Positions 16,987-25,382 of a stretch of 64,000 nucleotides of DNA are shown here, piece after piece. The notes beneath the pieces were generated by a model. That model did not search any database, was not told where the DNA came from, and saw only the letters and a program-made list of their open reading frames with translations. The translations under genes were made by a program, and so were the position numbers. Source of the DNA: CBDCWT01 sp965223305 (GTDB lineage Bacteria; Planctomycetota; Planctomycetia; Pirellulales; Pirellulaceae). Each line of letters opens with the position of its first letter. Within the stretch, counting starts at the first letter, position 1. Location of the stretch: contig CBDCWT010000013.1 of NCBI GenBank assembly GCA_965223305.1, positions 186,001 through 250,000 of the forward strand, read 5' to 3'.

Positions 16987-18039
16987 TTGAGTCCCAGTAC
17001 ATTCATTACGTTGACTTCTGTACTGCTTGGCGGCGCACTCCTTGCGTTGGTCGTCGCATTCGCGTTCGCTCTCTCAGCGGTCGTGGGGTGGCGCACAGTC
17101 CACCGCAAACGTCGCCTGACGACTTGCTTGCTGTTTCTCGCCTGCGTCCCCTTATTCTTGGCGACTCAAAGAGCAAATTGGGAACTCATATTTCGGCCAT
17201 CGCTGGAACAGCAAGTTCCCTTCGTTGAACGCTCTGCCACCTCTGCCGCAGCACTACCGTATCTTGAGCATTCACCCGTGATTCTTGGTGACCGAGCGGT
17301 CAAAACTTTGAGCGGATTGCTCGGAGGTGGCGCGTTACTGACTTCGATTGTTGCCTGCGCTTTCCTAGCGGCGGGAGTTGTCGGCTGGAACACTCCGAAG
17401 AGGCGGACTCGCCTGCTTAAGTTCTCGTGCTTTCTGGTTGCAGCACCCATCTTGCTTGGGCTGCATCAGGCAGTGTTTTGGGGCGTGCTTCGCCCACCAT
17501 TGGCACGCAAGTTCGAGGCGATGGTGCAAAAGCAGCAGCTTGAGATACAGAATTCCCGCAAAAGGCAGGCTGACCTCGCTTCACTCGCGACGATTGGTGA
17601 GGCAGCACCATCTTTCCGCATAAACATCGCAGACGGCTCGGAATTCACTTTCGACGAACTACGCGGAAGAATCGTGCTCCTGAACTTTTTCGCAACGTGG
17701 TGTGGTCCATGCCACCTTGAGTTGCCACACCTGCAAGAACTGTGGGACCAATACGGCAACCGAGAGGACTTTGCACTACTTGCAATCGGCCGAGAGGAAA
17801 CGACCGACGTACTTCAGGCATTTGTCGCAAAACATGAGTACTCATTTCCCGTTGCGGCGGACCCAGAGCGTCGCGTGTACTCCTTGTACGCGAAGGAGCT
17901 GATTCCACGAACCTATTTGATTGGTCGGGACGGTAGGATTCACTTCGCCACAACTGGACTCTATGAATCTGAGCTGCAAGAATTACGCGAAGTGCTGGCC
18001 AGGCAGCTGAGCACATTCGAGGCCACCGCCCAACGCTGA
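16987..18039 (+). CDS. Membrane-anchored TlpA/ResA-like thioredoxin
   Basis: 350 residues from a TTG start. The N-terminal half has four hydrophobic helices in two similar halves (SVLLGGALLALVVAFAFALS and LLGGGALLTSIVACAFLAAG, each followed by a basic segment and another helix), suggesting an internal duplication. After a polar linker, residues ~200-340 are a thioredoxin fold with WCGPC (W238, C239, C242) in LLNFFATWCGPCHLELPHL and the cis-Pro region LIPRTYLIGRDG. This is the AhpC/TSA-redoxin type, probably reducing disulfides on the outer face of the membrane. The four-helix N-terminus is more than the single anchor usual in TlpA and ResA. Confidence 0.88.
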   Translation: MSPSTFITLTSVLLGGALLALVVAFAFALSAVVGWRTVHRKRRLTTCLLFLACVPLFLATQRANWELIFRPSLEQQVPFVERSATSAAALPYLEHSPVILGDRAVKTLSGLLGGGALLTSIVACAFLAAGVVGWNTPKRRTRLLKFSCFLVAAPILLGLHQAVFWGVLRPPLARKFEAMVQKQQLEIQNSRKRQADLASLATIGEAAPSFRINIADGSEFTFDELRGRIVLLNFFATWCGPCHLELPHLQELWDQYGNREDFALLAIGREETTDVLQAFVAKHEYSFPVAADPERRVYSLYAKELIPRTYLIGRDGRIHFATTGLYESELQELREVLARQLSTFEATAQR

Positions 18040-18143
18040 AAGTCGAGAGACGTCGACCGGGCTGTTCGACCGCGGGCCCCAAGCAGCGTTGAAACTCCGA
18101 TGCGGGTTACGCTCGCGGTCCCGAGACTTCCCACCGTCCAGAT

Positions 18144-18240
18144 CGGGCCGCCAGTTTCGCCGCACGAACGGCTCGGGTTCGGGGACGTTAGCGCGACTTA
18201 GCCAATCCTCTTTAGTCTTTAGTGCGTGAGGTGGAATCGT
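18144..18240. repeat. Dispersed hairpin repeat, family R1, copy 3
   Basis: Begins GGGCCGCCAGTTTCGCCGCA and ends AGGTGGAATCG. The central inverted repeat is degraded (CGCACGAACGGCTCGGGTTC, then GGGGACGTTAGCGCG). It lies ~105 bases after the TlpA-like gene. An R3 palindrome follows at about 18363-18405. Confidence 0.65.
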
Positions 18241-18537
18241 TCTGTGCGCCGATAATTCGAGATTCCGTCAGCGACTGTGTCAAAGTGATGCCACATCCGC
18301 GGGATCAATTGCACAACTGCAGATTGAGAGGCGGCCGCCGAGTAGCGCTGCAGGCGCGAGCCGAATGAAACTGCGGCCGATGAAGCTGACGCGTCTAAAC
18401 GATTCGGCACATTCGATGCTGCAAGAACGGTGTCACACCGCGGTTTGCCCGAAGCACCCGTTTCACTCTGCGGTGAAGGACACCGAAGCTGCTCGCGACA
18501 CACGCCTTGCCAGATTACGTCACTCTGTATAGGATCA

Positions 18538-18556
18538 CTATATCGCTTCGATATAG
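18538..18556. promoter_or_regulatory. Putative PadR operator (perfect dyad)
   Basis: CTATATCG-CTT-CGATATAG is a perfect 8-bp dyad 21 bases before the PadR start codon. It overlaps an AT-rich region (TGTATAGGATCACTATATCG) that probably contains the -10 element. PadR proteins usually bind such dyads in their own promoter and repress it. Confidence 0.65.
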
Positions 18557-18577
18557 CATGGTCAACTCGGCGGTTTC

Positions 18578-19135
18578 ATGGGCAGCAAAACAGACATGGC
18601 GATTTTGGGGATGCTGACGATCGAACCGATGTCCGGCTACGACATGAAGCAGTTCTGCGAGGAGAGCCTTTCGTATTTCTGGCATGAATCGTTTGGTAAT
18701 CTCTACCCGCGACTAAAACGGCTGTCAGAAGACGGTTTGGTCCGCTGTCGCCGAGAGTCTCGCGACCAGGCTCCGGATGCGAATGTGTACTCGATTACGG
18801 CACGCGGACGCACTCACCTGCGGGACTGGCTACTGGAACCGCCGGAATCTGACCATCTTCGAAGTGAGTTCATGTTGAAGTTTTTCTTCGGTGCAGAAGT
18901 TCCTGCAAGTGTCCAAAGGCAGAGACTGCTCGATCATGAAAAGGAACAAAAACGGATCAGAGAACAGTACAAAGTCATTGAACGTGCGTTGCGCGATTCA
19001 CTTGCCGAGTGTGATGACGCTGTGTATTGGCTAATGTCACTGCGTCGTGGCCAACTGCTTACAGATTCTAGAATCCGCTGGTGTCGTGAATGCATCGCCG
19101 CAATGGAAGAGCTGAAAAAGAAAAATAGTCAATGA
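18578..19135 (+). CDS. PadR-family transcriptional regulator (long, virulence-activator type)
   Basis: A 185-residue regulator. The winged helix at residues ~8-80 has the family sequence (AILGMLTIEPMSGYDMKQFC, GNLYPRLKRLSEDGLVRC, YSITARGRTHLRDWL). A C-terminal helical dimerisation domain at ~90-180 (RSEFMLKFFFGAEVPASV) fits the Vir_act_alpha_C type. It probably represses its own operon through the dyad at 18538-18556. The next gene overlaps its stop by ATGA and encodes a membrane protein, a common PadR target. The ligand is unknown. Confidence 0.9.
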   Translation: MGSKTDMAILGMLTIEPMSGYDMKQFCEESLSYFWHESFGNLYPRLKRLSEDGLVRCRRESRDQAPDANVYSITARGRTHLRDWLLEPPESDHLRSEFMLKFFFGAEVPASVQRQRLLDHEKEQKRIREQYKVIERALRDSLAECDDAVYWLMSLRRGQLLTDSRIRWCRECIAAMEELKKKNSQ

Positions 19136-19779
19136 ATGAGAAACTCAGCCGTCTCCTGCTTGGGCCAATCATGGTATGGACAGTTGTGACGACTATCTTT
19201 GCCTGGTTGCCCTTGGTGCGAATTGTCGGCCGGCCAGAAGGTTATCATTGGCGAATCCTCGGCTTGTCGGGCGAAGGATTCGACGGCCCGTTTTGGTTAT
19301 TCATCCCCTTGACCATGTTTGCGATTGCGCTGCTTTATACAGCCGAACGAGGTCCACGAAACCGATTTCGCCCACTTCTAATAATCTGGCACGTGACGGT
19401 GCTTGTTGTCATTGTTGCTGCACTCATTCAGGGGGGCGCGGACGCCAGGTGGCAAGGCCAAGGTTTGTACTGGTCGATCCCGATGTGGCTCGCCGTTGCA
19501 CCAGCCGCACTCTTCACAATCATGGCAATCGTGTGGGTCGCTGTCGACCTCAAGGGTGCCCCTCCCAAACAGCCACAACCGTGGTCTCGCACAAACACTC
19601 TCCGATTGACAGCTTCGCTTTTGCTGTTGGTAGTTGCAATCGTGTTGTTCCGGTTCGGAACGAACTACAACTGGGTCACCGCGGTCGCGATTGTGACTAC
19701 GGTCCTGCACTGGCTTTTATTGGCTTGGTCGTTCGTCGGGGAAATCACATCATCCGACGTCAGTTTCAAAGCCCTCTAA
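19132..19779 (+). CDS. Six-helix membrane protein coupled to the PadR gene
   Basis: 215 residues with about six hydrophobic segments (LLLGPIMVWTVVTTIFAWL, GPFWLFIPLTMFAIALLY, LLIIWHVTVLVVIVAALIQG, WLAVAPAALFTIMAIVWVAV, and two more near the end). No catalytic motif or transporter signature was recognised. Overlap with the PadR stop (ATGA at 19132-19135) indicates co-translation, so it is probably the regulated target, for example in a membrane stress or drug response. Confidence 0.75.
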   Translation: MNEKLSRLLLGPIMVWTVVTTIFAWLPLVRIVGRPEGYHWRILGLSGEGFDGPFWLFIPLTMFAIALLYTAERGPRNRFRPLLIIWHVTVLVVIVAALIQGGADARWQGQGLYWSIPMWLAVAPAALFTIMAIVWVAVDLKGAPPKQPQPWSRTNTLRLTASLLLLVVAIVLFRFGTNYNWVTAVAIVTTVLHWLLLAWSFVGEITSSDVSFKAL

Positions 19780-20020
19780 ACTGCACGGGTGCAACAGACG
19801 TGCAACAGACCGACGCACTTGCGGACTTTGTCTTCGTGCCTTCGGCGTGAAACTTCGACCCAGCTTAGAAACTGCACAGACGATGAAGCCGTTTTAACGA
19901 CGATTTCGTCGCGGTGAGTTGACTTGCGGTTTTCAACTCGATTGTTCCTGCTCGCGTGATTATGCACCGTCGTTGGATTCGGACACACGGAAACCAAGTT
20001 GCTGAATGTAGTGCATCACT
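19780..20020. other. Spacer with R3-type repeat, no gene
   Basis: Contains AAACTGCACAGACGATGAAGCC and the small hairpin ACGACGATTTCGTCG, belonging to the dispersed R3 repeat group. No gene is evident. Confidence 0.5.
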
Positions 20021-20039
20021 TCATCGATGCCGGGTGTTA

Positions 20040-20253
20040 GTCCGACGAATCCCAATGTGAAACTCCGTTTTCGGTGTCAGGATCGACCGGACGTCGGCGA
20101 AATCCCCAGTCGATGCAACCCAGCCCTCCGCCCCGATCATCAACCGCTCGACCAGCTGCTTTCTTCCGGCCGGAGTCAGTCCGAATAACCGTTCTGCTAG
20201 ATCCGCCATCCGGGCAGGTCCGTCGGCAACGCCCTGGCGGCCTGACCAATGAT
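20040..20253 (-). pseudogene. Possible PadR-like C-terminal remnant
   Basis: Minus-strand text LFGLTPAGRKQLVERLMIGA followed by EGW resembles the junction of the winged helix and C-terminal helix in short PadR proteins (YYRLTxAGRKQL, then a conserved Trp). No start, helix-turn-helix or good continuation is present. The frame overlaps the 3' end of the esterase gene, so it would be a fossil at best. Confidence 0.25.
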
Positions 20254-21174
20254 TCACCGGAAACCGCGTTTCTTCATCCATCCCGCTAGGATCCTTCTCC
20301 AGTCGGCCACCGGCAGACCGTTGTCCCGCACGCCAAAACCGTGGCCGCCTTCAGCATAGATATGAAGTTCGACGTTCACTCCCGCTTTCCGGGCAGCGGC
20401 GTACAACGCCAAGCTCTGCTCAGGCTGCGCGCCTCGCTCATCGTCATCGCTGGCGTGAACGATGAAAATCGGTCCCGTGCCCTCCGGAAACCGAATGTAA
20501 TCCGCCAACTTGCCCGACCCTGGGCTCGACAGGACATACCCGGGGTAGGCGATCACGGCGAAGTTCGGTTGGCAGCTGATTACGTCCACATCGTCGATTG
20601 GTTCGTACTTCCTCCGGTCAAAGTGGGTTGCAGTCATCAACGCCAAGTGGCCGCCCGCGGAAAACCCGCCGATCCCGATTCGGTTCGGTTCGATCTCCCA
20701 CTCGTCTGATTTGCTGCGGACCAAGCTCACCGCCCGCTGCGCATCCAGCAACGGGCCGGGGGCCGGCAGCGGCTCGGGCTGTCCCGGGCGGCGGGGTACG
20801 CGATACTTCAAGACCGCGCCCGTCACACCCACGGACGCGAGCCAACGCGCAACCTCCTCGCCCTCCTTATCGATCGCCAGATTCCAGTAGCCCCCGCCGG
20901 GGCAGACAATCATCGCTGAACGCGAGTTCTGTCCCGGATCGGGTCGATAGACGGTCAACGTCGGGACCGTTACGTTCGTCACCCACTTCGCATCCCGCGT
21001 GGGAGCCTCCTCGGGAGCCCTAACTCGCTCCGGTCCCGTATTGCCGAAGTCGCCAACCGTCTCGGCCGGCCAAACTCTCATCACCAGCGGCTCGCTCGCC
21101 TGTGTAGGCGCCGGCAATCCCGCACGGCCTAGCAGAAGAACGGCGACCAGCGCCAACGTTACGTCGGTTCTCAT
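20254..21174 (-). CDS. Secreted alpha/beta-hydrolase, acetylxylan-esterase / BD-FAE-like
   Basis: 306 residues from ATG 21174, giving a signal peptide (MRTDVTLALVAVLLLGRAG, cleavage near ASE). Hydrolase features are all present: oxyanion motif PGGGYWNLA, nucleophile elbow GIGGFSAGGHLAL, an acid region around HASDDDERG and the catalytic His in EGGHGFG. This pattern is typical of Planctomycetes/Bacteroidetes carbohydrate esterases that remove acetyl or feruloyl groups from plant or algal polysaccharides. It probably acts in the periplasm. A start at 21207 would add 11 polar residues before the signal peptide. Confidence 0.9.
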   Translation of the reverse strand: MRTDVTLALVAVLLLGRAGLPAPTQASEPLVMRVWPAETVGDFGNTGPERVRAPEEAPTRDAKWVTNVTVPTLTVYRPDPGQNSRSAMIVCPGGGYWNLAIDKEGEEVARWLASVGVTGAVLKYRVPRRPGQPEPLPAPGPLLDAQRAVSLVRSKSDEWEIEPNRIGIGGFSAGGHLALMTATHFDRRKYEPIDDVDVISCQPNFAVIAYPGYVLSSPGSGKLADYIRFPEGTGPIFIVHASDDDERGAQPEQSLALYAAARKAGVNVELHIYAEGGHGFGVRDNGLPVADWRRILAGWMKKRGFR

Positions 21175-21515
21175 GTGACACCCCCCATCGGATCTCGAGC
21201 CGGTCATTGTAGCCGGTCATTATAGAGCGGATCGGTAGATGATTGGGTAACCTGCAGGAACTTGACGCCGATCTCGGCTCATGCCAGCTGCGGACGAGGT
21301 CGAATGCAGATGCAACAACGGGGCAGATTCCCGTTTCCTCCTCGTCATTGTCCCTCCTCGCGCTTGACAGGTGCAGTTAGGTGTTCTTTTGCGCGCACCT
21401 GAGTACCAAGTGTTGTGACGGCCTCGCTGGCGTTCGCTCAGCACCTCCTTAACAATGGTGAAATGAGGTCACACGTGCGAAACCGGACACAACGCAGTCA
21501 TCCAAGGAGGTTGTC

Positions 21516-22529
21516 ATGAAACGGGCGGCTCTCGCAAGGGTCAATTCGGCACCAGCGATCGTCTTGGCAACGGTCGTTTCCGCAATGATACCATTGACGG
21601 CTAATTGGGCGTGGGGTTGGGAGGAGTCGGACAAACCACCGAGACTCCCCGCGGGCGATGGCATCGCCGCCAAGTATCCCGGGGACCGCAATATCGAACG
21701 TGACCCTGCGGTAGTTTTTGCCGATGGATTTGAGAACATGTTTTCGCCGGCGGACCTGCGAGACAAATGGAACTGGGTCATCCATGACCGGAACATGCGC
21801 ATCACGCAGAGGGCCGGGGACGTTAACGGTGGAGTGAAAGCCCTGGAATTCACCATCCCAAGACAAGAGACCGCGCTCTCCGTGGAGGTAGCCAAGCAGC
21901 TTGACAGGGAGCAGGATGTTCTTTTTCTTCGCTGGTACTCCAAGTTCGAGGACGATTTTGCCGTCCCTAGCGGCTCGGTCCATAACGGCGGGTCCATTTC
22001 CAGCCACTACTTCAAGAATGGGCGAGCGACTCCCGGCCGGCCCGCCGACGGACGTAACAAGTTTCTGGCGAACCTCGAGAGCGAAAACTCATCCGGCGAG
22101 TCTCCCGGGAAGTTGAACATCTATTGCTACCATGCCGAGCAAGGAGGGAACTACGGTGACCACTTCTTTCCCTCCGGCAGGGTCTTGCCCTTATCCCACG
22201 AGCGGTCCGGCGCCGCCACCTTCGGCCCGCGCTTCCTGGCCCGGCCAGACATCATTCCCGATCGTGGCCGGTGGTACTGTTACGAGTACATGGTGAAGAC
22301 CAATACTCCGGGAAGACGTGACGGGCGCATTGCCTGTTGGCTGGACGGCAAACTCGTCGCAGACTTCCTCAACCTGAGGCTGCGCGACGACGATAGTCTC
22401 AAGATCGACCGATTCGGCGTCGGGCTGTACATCGCGAACAACACCACCCGCGCGAACACCAAGTGGTACGACGACGTGGTCGCGGCAACTGCGTATATCG
22501 GACCGCGAGTTAATGGAAGGCCGGAATGA
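21516..22529 (+). CDS. Secreted lyase-fold (PL14/alginate-lyase-like) protein
   Basis: A 337-residue exported protein with a signal peptide at residues 1-33. The C-terminal third (GRWYCYEYMVKTNTPGRRDG, RIACWLDGKLVADFLNLRLR, KWYDDVVAATAYIGP) matches the pattern of jelly-roll proteins related to polysaccharide lyase families 14 and 20. In these a carbohydrate-binding groove is built from WYxxEYxVKxNTPG and WxDG strands. Without an alignment, catalytic activity cannot be claimed. AAGGAGG at 21503-21509 is a strong ribosome site for ATG 21516. It is divergent from the acetyl-esterase, so the two may act on the same glycan. Confidence 0.7.
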   Translation: MKRAALARVNSAPAIVLATVVSAMIPLTANWAWGWEESDKPPRLPAGDGIAAKYPGDRNIERDPAVVFADGFENMFSPADLRDKWNWVIHDRNMRITQRAGDVNGGVKALEFTIPRQETALSVEVAKQLDREQDVLFLRWYSKFEDDFAVPSGSVHNGGSISSHYFKNGRATPGRPADGRNKFLANLESENSSGESPGKLNIYCYHAEQGGNYGDHFFPSGRVLPLSHERSGAATFGPRFLARPDIIPDRGRWYCYEYMVKTNTPGRRDGRIACWLDGKLVADFLNLRLRDDDSLKIDRFGVGLYIANNTTRANTKWYDDVVAATAYIGPRVNGRPE

Positions 22530-22534
22530 GCTGG

Positions 22535-22620
22535 AGCGGCCAGTTTCGCCGCACGAACTGACGTGCTTCGAGCACGTTCGTGCGAGTTAGGTCAAAGCCC
22601 TTCGTGCAGCGGTGGAATAG
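22535..22620. repeat. Dispersed hairpin repeat, family R1, copy 4 (best preserved)
   Basis: Six bases after the lyase-like gene. CGCACGAAC pairs with GTTCGTGCG and the inner GTGC-TTCGA-GCAC also pairs, a long stem-loop that could act as a transcription terminator or transcript-stabilising structure for that gene. It shares the AAAGCCCTTCGTGC and GGTGGAATAG blocks with the other copies. Confidence 0.8.
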
Positions 22621-23043
22621 ACCCACTTAGACAAGGAAAGGGCGGGCGAATCAAAGTGGCGATACTTTTCGGAACGGACGGCAAGAGTTCGGACTTGTCG
22701 CGCGCCAGCTGGTTCGGAACGAGCGGGGCTGGGGCAGGTGCGTGCAAAGGCGAGCGCCGAAGCTCCATTTCATGCCCACGTAGGGGCGATCGCAGCGCCG
22801 TCACGAAATCCTAAAAAGGGGCGGTGGGACCTCACGAATGCCGCTAGCTCGTACATTTGGGCCAAATCGCCGACCGTGTCCGCTAGAATGAGGGTTGCGG
22901 CGTTGTGTGTATCGTAGAGAGGGGACGCCGCAACACGAGCAACTCTTTAGGGGATTTGACTCAGGCGAATACGTGAGAACAGACGGAGTGGAAGTTCACA
23001 CTCGGCAGCGTCTTGCCTGCCTTGAGTCGCGAATTCGCCCACA
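22621..23043. other. Spacer, no gene seen
   Basis: About 420 bases between repeat R1 and the WD-like membrane protein gene. An open frame from 22895 overlaps the next gene in another frame and has a Cys/Arg-rich composition unlike real proteins here, so it was not called. Confidence 0.4.
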
Positions 23044-24927
23044 TTGTTGTGGCGACGAATGTGGCACCGAGTCTACAACCGTCCAAGGAATGATCCCGGT
23101 CATTGGCCCCTGCTGCTGGCGCTACTGCCTGTCGCTGCCGGGATTGCCTACCTATGCCAGTGGCAACCGGTCGAAGTCTGGGATATTGCTGCTTCGCGTG
23201 ATGGCGTGTTGGTTGCGACAATCTCCAGCAGCCCGCGCCGCACCCCGCACATCACAATTTGGGACGACCGACTCGAAAGATTGCGTACCCAGACATTGGG
23301 CAAGCTTGACCCTTATCGGATTTGCTTCTCCATCGACGGGCGTCTCTTGGCGGTTGCGTGTCAGGGCGGAATGCTCGTCGTACTTGACACGGAGACTCTC
23401 TCGATGCGGTCGCAGTTCGCGTGCCCGGACAAGACTATTCGGAATCTCGCGTTCACTCCGAGTAGCGGAGGTATTCTGACGATTGACTACCTCGGAAAGG
23501 GACGCATCTATCAAACGTCAGACGGGGCAATGGTTTCGGAGACAGCGGACATCCAGTCACAACAGTGGTCACAAAGCAGGTGCAGCACTGACGGTCGGTG
23601 GGCGCTCATCGCGTCGGCAAAGAAGACAATCTCGCGGACCACGGCTTACGAGATAACTGGAAGGCAATTCACTCCAAGATGGAGCCGCAAGGGGATAAAT
23701 CAACACCCTGTGGCGATAAGTAGTCGTGGATTTTCCGTGATCACCCAGGCAAACCGCCTCGAACTGTTGGACCGAAGTGGGGACACGCTGAGATCTCCTC
23801 CGGGATTCAGCATGACTTTCGACAACACCGGTAAACGATACGTTCGTCGAAAGCCTGGCAAGTTGGAACTAGTCGACGCCGATACCGATTCTGTTATTCA
23901 TCAAGTCGATGGCCTACCGCCAAACTACAACGAGATCATTTTTCAGGGAGCGAACCATGTGATCTCCAGAAGATCTGGGGTCATCTCTCGATGGCACCTA
24001 CCTAGTGGAAAAGTAACGTCCCAACGACTTCAGTGGATCACGCCCGCTGAAATCTGGTACCTGGTCTTCGTCGTTGTTTCTGCCGGAGCACTATGGGGAC
24101 TTGCGTGGGTCCGCTGTGGCCTACGAAGCCGATGGGTGTACCGCCCGCTCTTCGACGTTGTGTTCCTGAACTGCATCGCTCTGAGCGCATCGCTTGTGCG
24201 AATCAGTTGGGTGAGGGCCCATGTGAGTGTACGGAACATCGAGGTTCCGTCACTATTGGGCATGCTCGGAAGTGTAATCTCCTTGGCTACCGTTTGGTTG
24301 ATCATGGGCCGTGGGCGATTAGCCGGTCGTCTTCCTCATTTCCTCATAGCACTTGCTGGAGGTTGGGCATGCCTGCTTCTGTCAATGGAGGCTGAACTCC
24401 CTCTTGCTGCCGTGATCGCCGCAGCAGTGCTCATTGTGACTCTCAGTGGGACCCTCTTGTGCGTTCGCAAACTTGGCGGGCGGATTACGTCCATCCTGGA
24501 AGAACAAATCGATGACACTAGTGAAAAGCAGACCATGGTCCGGTTGCGCGACATCTTGTTGGCCACCGCAGCGTTCGGAATGATGGTCGCTGTCGGAAGG
24601 TTTACATTCCTGTCCGACGTGCGAATCGAGATCCTGGTACTTTGCCTTGCACAGGGAGCAGGTCTCGCACTATTCTCCGTGTGCATCTTATGGATAGCGA
24701 TGGGTAATGGCTGTGTGTGGTTGAGACTAACAGTACTGCTCGCATCCGTGGCGTTGTGCGTCGGCAATTCGTTCGTCCTTCCAATCAACCTGCCCCTTTG
24801 GGCGCCCGGTTTCATGACCACCGTCACCGTGTCCTTCGGGCTCACTGCGTTCGTTTCGCTCCTCGTCTTTCGCGGCCACGGATATCGGGTGTCGCGGTGC
24901 CGCGGCCCGAAAGCACGTGTCGTCTGA
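23044..24927 (+). CDS. WD40-like propeller fused to a polytopic membrane domain
   Basis: 627 residues. A first transmembrane helix (~20-38, LLLALLPVAAGIAYL) is followed by a ~300-residue domain with WD40-like blades (VWDIAASRDGVLVATISS, YRICFSIDGRLLAVACQGG, WALIASAKK). From ~residue 345 the protein has about nine hydrophobic helices to the end, interrupted by a polar loop (ILEEQIDDTSEKQTMVRLRD). The architecture suggests an external propeller tethered to a membrane bundle, perhaps a sensor. No enzyme motif was seen. It is a single-gene unit with no RBS of note. Confidence 0.8.
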   Translation: MLWRRMWHRVYNRPRNDPGHWPLLLALLPVAAGIAYLCQWQPVEVWDIAASRDGVLVATISSSPRRTPHITIWDDRLERLRTQTLGKLDPYRICFSIDGRLLAVACQGGMLVVLDTETLSMRSQFACPDKTIRNLAFTPSSGGILTIDYLGKGRIYQTSDGAMVSETADIQSQQWSQSRCSTDGRWALIASAKKTISRTTAYEITGRQFTPRWSRKGINQHPVAISSRGFSVITQANRLELLDRSGDTLRSPPGFSMTFDNTGKRYVRRKPGKLELVDADTDSVIHQVDGLPPNYNEIIFQGANHVISRRSGVISRWHLPSGKVTSQRLQWITPAEIWYLVFVVVSAGALWGLAWVRCGLRSRWVYRPLFDVVFLNCIALSASLVRISWVRAHVSVRNIEVPSLLGMLGSVISLATVWLIMGRGRLAGRLPHFLIALAGGWACLLLSMEAELPLAAVIAAAVLIVTLSGTLLCVRKLGGRITSILEEQIDDTSEKQTMVRLRDILLATAAFGMMVAVGRFTFLSDVRIEILVLCLAQGAGLALFSVCILWIAMGNGCVWLRLTVLLASVALCVGNSFVLPINLPLWAPGFMTTVTVSFGLTAFVSLLVFRGHGYRVSRCRGPKARVV

Positions 24928-25382
24928 TCCCACCATGGCTGAACTTGCGCTGAGGGACCTTGTCGCCTGCGTCGGTGTCAAGCCATTCCGATCAGATCAA
25001 ACTGGATGATGCCAACTGGCCCTCTGAGCACCCGCTCTTGGCGGGAATCCGATGCACCTATGTCGCCATGCTCGGCCGACTGAAGGTGCTGCGGCGCGTG
25101 TGGCCGCTGCCGACTGATTGCCACCCTACGCGGCTCTGACGACGACTTTGCCAGTCAGTTGGTGAGGTTTCAATCAACGACAGCGCCCTAGGCTTCCCGG
25201 ACTTCTCCAGTCGGGTGGAGGAGCATGCGAAGGTCCTCGCCAAGAATGCGCCGCTTGTCTTTCTCCGAGATGCCCGCATTCATTAGGTCGCGTGGATGCA
25301 TTATCGTGCCTGCTTGTCAGTGTGCCATCAGATCCGGCTCGGTTACCCAGTGTGTCGTCAACACCTTCCGGGCCGAGTTGCG
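24928..25382. other. Spacer with possible amidohydrolase tail on the minus strand
   Basis: Minus-strand text at about 25193-25295 reads DLMNAGISEKDKRRILGEDL then RMLL, like the C-terminus of TIM-barrel amidohydrolases or M19 dipeptidases (xxSxxDxxKILGxNxLRxL). It has no start and no upstream domain, so it would be a gene end only. A plus-strand frame at ~24975-25137 (QIKLDDANWPSEHPLLAG) also looks protein-like but has no recognised family. Confidence 0.3.
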
